From an uncultured Prevotella sp. (GTDB lineage: Bacteria; Bacteroidota; Bacteroidia; Bacteroidales; Bacteroidaceae): 9,281 nucleotides of DNA. Location of the stretch: assembly GCA_945637645.1 (NCBI GenBank), contig CALZDK010000072.1, positions 1 to 9,281 of the forward strand, written 5' to 3'. Positions 7,004 to 9,281 of this stretch are shown piece after piece (the stretch's first letter is position 1; every line of letters begins with the position of its first letter). The position numbers and the translations under genes were made by a program. A model generated the notes under the pieces. The model did no database searches. It saw only the letters and a program-made list of their open reading frames with translations, and was not told the DNA's origin.

Positions 7004-7978
7004 ATGGAAAATAGCAACGAAGAAGCCCTATTTAGGGGTCGCAGCTCACGTTCTTGCGTGAGAATGGGCTGCCAATTGTACTTGTCTAACTTCCGTCGGC
7101 TACTCAAGGCGACATGGATGCCGGCGGTACTTTTCGCACTGTGCTTTAGTGTCGTCGGCACTATTGCCGTGATACAATACCCACGACTCAACCTCAACGC
7201 TTTTGTAAGCCCGGAGACGGCATATACTCTGTTGGACGACTATCTCGCCATTTTCGTTCTCTCCGCGGTGGCCATTTTCGCAGGAGGGTTAGTGGAGATT
7301 GCCACATACTCTTGCGCCTTCAGACTGCTCGACGAGCACCGATCAACAGGGAAGATGGCAAAAAGAGGCAGATGGTTTGAATTTGACCGCCACTGGGCAT
7401 GGCGAGCACTGAAGGGCTTTGTCTGCTCTGCCATTGTCTGCGGGGCGGTGTTCGTGCTGCTGCTCGCCGTCTCTTATGCCGCAAGTGTCGCAATAGGGAA
7501 AATGGGCGGAAAGGCTATGGTGACAACCGACGCGACAGTTGTGTTTGCAACAGTGCTGTTCCTGCTGTCGATGCCGCCGATGTTCTATGTGGTGGTGAAA
7601 TATATGCTCGACAGAGAACAGAAGTTTTGGCCTTCGCTCCTCTCCAACCTCAAGTGCGGAATACGCCACTACGGACAGCTCTTCGTGGCAATAGTGATGA
7701 CAGTTATAATACTCCTTATAGTGTCGGTAATTTTGCTCCTGCCTGCAATAGTGGTGGCTCTCGCCAACTTCCACGCCAACCTCGGTGTGCTCTTCGGCGA
7801 CCCGCTCGGCATGCCTTCCTACATTGTGCCTCTCACTGCCGTAGTGATGGCTTTCGCAGGCTTCGTGGAGGTGATTCTGCGCTGCGGTTTCCACTTCATC
7901 GGCTACTATTGCTACGGTTCAATAGACACTCAGGAGGAGGAGAAGAAAAAGTTTAACCAAGAAATTCAAAACATCTGA
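7004..7978 (+). CDS. Six-helix integral membrane protein, function unknown
   Basis: I cannot assign this 324-residue protein to a named family. It has a hydrophilic, arginine-rich N-terminus (1-35), then about six hydrophobic segments: 38-58, 79-100, 138-163, 177-199, 225-254 and 272-300. A basic loop (KMAKRGRWFEFDRHWAWR, 117-134) between helices 2 and 3, and a charged EEEKKK tail, suggest both ends are cytoplasmic. No transporter signature, ATP-binding motif or catalytic motif is visible. I chose the first ATG because it follows a good promoter and an A-rich leader; Met21 is a possible alternative. The stop is 2 nt before hisB, so the two genes are very probably cotranscribed. Whether the protein has anything to do with histidine synthesis or transport is unknown. 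Confidence 0.85.
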   Translation: MENSNEEALFRGRSSRSCVRMGCQLYLSNFRRLLKATWMPAVLFALCFSVVGTIAVIQYPRLNLNAFVSPETAYTLLDDYLAIFVLSAVAIFAGGLVEIATYSCAFRLLDEHRSTGKMAKRGRWFEFDRHWAWRALKGFVCSAIVCGAVFVLLLAVSYAASVAIGKMGGKAMVTTDATVVFATVLFLLSMPPMFYVVVKYMLDREQKFWPSLLSNLKCGIRHYGQLFVAIVMTVIILLIVSVILLLPAIVVALANFHANLGVLFGDPLGMPSYIVPLTAVVMAFAGFVEVILRCGFHFIGYYCYGSIDTQEEEKKKFNQEIQNI

Positions 7979-7980
7979 TA

Positions 7981-9051
7981 ATGAAGAAAATATTATTCAT
8001 CGACCGCGACGGCACCCTCATCGAGGAGCCTGCTGACGAGCAGATAGACTCGTTTGAGAAACTGAAGTTTACAAAGGGTATGTTCCGCAACCTCGGATTC
8101 ATACGTTCAAAACTCGATTTCGAGTTTGTGATGGTGTCGAACCAAGACGGACTCGGCACCGACTCCTTTCCTGAAGACACCTTCTGGCCAGTACACAATT
8201 TCATTCTCCAAAGTCTTGAGGGAGAAGGCATCACCTTCGACGACATTCTCATCGACCGACATTTCCCAGAGGACAACGCACCCACACGAAAGCCAAACAC
8301 AGGACTTGTGGAGAAATACATAGGCAACCCCGACTACGACATTGCAGGAAGCTACGTCATAGGCGACCGCGACACCGACCGCCAGTTTGCCGAGAACATA
8401 GGTTGCAAGGCTCTAATTCTCGGTCGCGACGGAATGACTTGGGACAAGATTGCCGAGACTCTTTTTGCCGGAGAGCGCAAGGCTGAGGTGAGACGCACCA
8501 CAAAGGAGACCGACATCCATGTGGCTGTGGACCTCGACGGAACTGGACGCTGCGACATAAGCACCGGACTCGGATTCTTCGACCACATGCTCGAACAAAT
8601 AGGGAAACACGGAATGATGGATCTCACAGTGAAGGTGAACGGCGACCTACATGTTGACGAGCACCACACCATTGAGGACACTGCTCTCGCTCTCGGAGAA
8701 TGTCTGCTGAAAGCTCTCGGCGACAAACGGGGAATAGAGCGTTACGGATACTCGCTGCCTATGGACGACTGCCTCTGCTCCGTTGCCCTCGACTTCGGCG
8801 GACGCCCTTGGCTCGTCTGGGACGCGGAGTTCCATCGTGAGAAAATAGGCGAGATGCCAACAGAAATGTTCCTCCACTTCTTCAAGAGCCTCAGCGACGC
8901 CGCCCGAATGAACCTCAACATCAAGGCTGAGGGACAAAACGAGCACCACAAGATTGAAGGAATATTCAAGGCGTTGGCACGAAGCCTGCGCATGGCTGTA
9001 CGCCGCGACATATACCATTTCGAGTTGCCAAGCACCAAGGGAACGCTTTAA
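7981..9051 (+). CDS. hisB: Bifunctional histidinol-phosphatase / imidazoleglycerol-phosphate dehydratase HisB
   Basis: This 356-residue cytoplasmic enzyme catalyses two steps of histidine synthesis: dehydration of imidazole-glycerol phosphate and dephosphorylation of histidinol phosphate. The N-terminal HAD domain (about 1-160) shows motif I DRDGT (8-12; D8 nucleophile, D10), motif II VSNQDG (52-57), the motif III lysine in TRKP (102-105) and motif IV GDRDTD (128-133). The C-terminal dehydratase (about 170-356) shows GFFDHML (198-204), DEHHTIEDTA (226-235) and NEHHKIEG (320-327), which supply the histidines and glutamates for the metal centres. The HAD zinc loop lacks the cysteines present in the E. 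coli enzyme: the region reads IDRHFPEDNAPTRKP (91-105). It begins 2 nt after the membrane protein stop. No hisG, hisD, hisC or hisH is nearby, so the gene is separated from a classical his operon, at least on this side and upstream. Confidence 0.97.
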   Translation: MKKILFIDRDGTLIEEPADEQIDSFEKLKFTKGMFRNLGFIRSKLDFEFVMVSNQDGLGTDSFPEDTFWPVHNFILQSLEGEGITFDDILIDRHFPEDNAPTRKPNTGLVEKYIGNPDYDIAGSYVIGDRDTDRQFAENIGCKALILGRDGMTWDKIAETLFAGERKAEVRRTTKETDIHVAVDLDGTGRCDISTGLGFFDHMLEQIGKHGMMDLTVKVNGDLHVDEHHTIEDTALALGECLLKALGDKRGIERYGYSLPMDDCLCSVALDFGGRPWLVWDAEFHREKIGEMPTEMFLHFFKSLSDAARMNLNIKAEGQNEHHKIEGIFKALARSLRMAVRRDIYHFELPSTKGTL

Positions 9052-9110
9052 AGGAGTTTGAGGAAGGTGTTAACTGAATAACTAAAGTTTCGCATGTGCT
9101 CAACTCTAAG

Positions 9111-9146
9111 AAGTTAAGGAAGTTAAAGAAGTTAAGGAAGTTAAAG
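9111..9146 (+). repeat. Tandem 9-bp repeat, four units (two exact 18-bp units)
   Basis: Four head-to-tail units alternate AAGTTAAGG and AAGTTAAAG, so the array is also two identical 18-bp copies (9111-9128 and 9129-9146). It lies 59 nt after the hisB stop and forms the left arm of a long inverted repeat. No start codon or protein-like context suggests that it is coding. Confidence 0.95.
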
Positions 9147-9231
9147 ACAATAGTCTCTTCGCTTCCTTTCGGGAGTTTTCTTGACTTTGACATTTGTCCT
9201 TAACTTCCTTAACTTCTTTAACTTCCCTTAC
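9113..9231. repeat. Long inverted repeat / potential stem-loop downstream of hisB
   Basis: The left arm (9113-9150) and right arm (9194-9231) are complementary at 35 of 38 positions, including 27 uninterrupted pairs (9118-9144 with 9200-9226). The intervening 43 nt (9151-9193) could form a smaller hairpin. Transcription running on from hisB would produce a very stable RNA hairpin. No T-run follows the right arm, so it is not a textbook terminator. It may be a REP-like dispersed element; this is inferred from structure alone. Confidence 0.88.
9162..9182 (+). terminator. Weak candidate intrinsic terminator inside the loop of the inverted repeat
   Basis: CTTCC (9162-9166) can pair with GGGAG (9171-9175), with one G-U pair and a 4-nt loop, followed by TTTTCTT. 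It is the only stem plus T-run seen after hisB. The short stem and interrupted T-run make it a tentative call. Confidence 0.22.
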
Positions 9232-9233
9232 TC
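9198..9233 (-). repeat. Inverted copies of the 9-bp repeat, three intact units and one degenerate
   Basis: On the plus strand the units read CCTTAACTT, CCTTAACTT and CTTTAACTT, then a decayed CCCTTACTC. They are reverse complements of the left-hand array. Two further weak forward units, AAGTTTCTG and AAGTTACTA (9234-9251), follow in the same 9-nt phase. Confidence 0.93.
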
Positions 9234-9261
9234 AAGTTTCTGAAGTTACTAAACCGCCGCC

Positions 9262-9281
9262 TGTAGGGGCAGACCCATGTG
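9262..9281 (+). repeat. Probable half of a palindromic intergenic repeat, cut by the window end
   Basis: TGTAGGGGCAGACCCATGTG at the very end looks like the left half of a GGGGCAGAC...TCTGCCCC palindrome, of the kind I recall from intergenic regions of Prevotella-like genomes. The right half lies outside the window, so the call cannot be confirmed here. Confidence 0.3.

Larger units (their letters stand above)
9052..9281. other. Non-coding tail downstream of hisB
   Basis: The 230 nt after hisB contain no convincing gene on either strand. They hold the 9-bp repeat palindrome and the truncated end repeat described separately. The region is clearly more A+T-rich than the neighbouring genes up to about 9250. 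Confidence 0.8.

Noticed and set aside
8966..9193. Minus-strand open frame with an Asn-Phe-Leu repeat
   Set aside because: The repeat is the 9-bp DNA repeat read in three-codon steps; the frame overlaps the end of hisB and has no other protein-like features.
9111..9233. CRISPR array
   Set aside because: The units are 9 bp, directly abutting without spacers, and occur in both orientations; no cas gene is present.

Overview
The window looks like ordinary chromosomal DNA from a Bacteroidetes bacterium, most likely Prevotella or a close relative. Three signs support this. The only clear promoters have the Bacteroidetes-type TAnnTTTG -7 element. The envelope genes belong to families typical of the phylum (DUF4421, DUF1460). 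The HisB is a two-domain enzyme whose phosphatase half lacks the enterobacterial zinc-loop cysteines. Genus is an inference; no rRNA or other marker is present.

Left arm (42-6923, minus strand): eight genes read leftward with gaps of 14 nt or less, one junction being a 4-nt ATGA overlap. In transcription order they are a Gfo/Idh/MocA oxidoreductase, a DUF4421 envelope protein, an exported DUF1460 amidase-like protein, a YkvA/DUF1232 protein, the ribosome-assembly GTPase EngB, the ABC-F ATPase Uup, the repair protein RecR, and a small four-helix membrane protein. No room for an independent promoter is visible between any two, so one long transcript is the simplest reading. It would combine envelope functions at the front with ribosome assembly and DNA repair at the back.

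Divergent control region (6924-7003): two oppositely directed promoters are interleaved. Their -7 elements form a perfect 9-bp inverted repeat, and each -33 TTG lies beside the other promoter's -7 box. One fires left into the eight-gene operon, the other right.

Right arm (7004-9051, plus strand): a six-helix membrane protein of unknown function is followed 2 nt later by hisB, the bifunctional histidinol-phosphatase / imidazoleglycerol-phosphate dehydratase. No other his genes are in the window.

Right end (9052-9281): a non-coding tail of 230 nt. It is dominated by a 9-bp repeat (AAGTTAAGG/AAGTTAAAG) present four times in one direction and again in the other, forming a long inverted repeat (35 of 38 positions complementary, 27 uninterrupted). 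The last 20 nt look like half of another palindromic repeat cut by the window edge.

I found no CRISPR array, insertion sequence, tRNA, rRNA, phage gene or recognisable defence system. The strongest candidates for something undescribed are the 3' palindromic repeat, the interleaved promoter and the translationally coupled DUF4421-DUF1460 pair. None is clear evidence of a new system.
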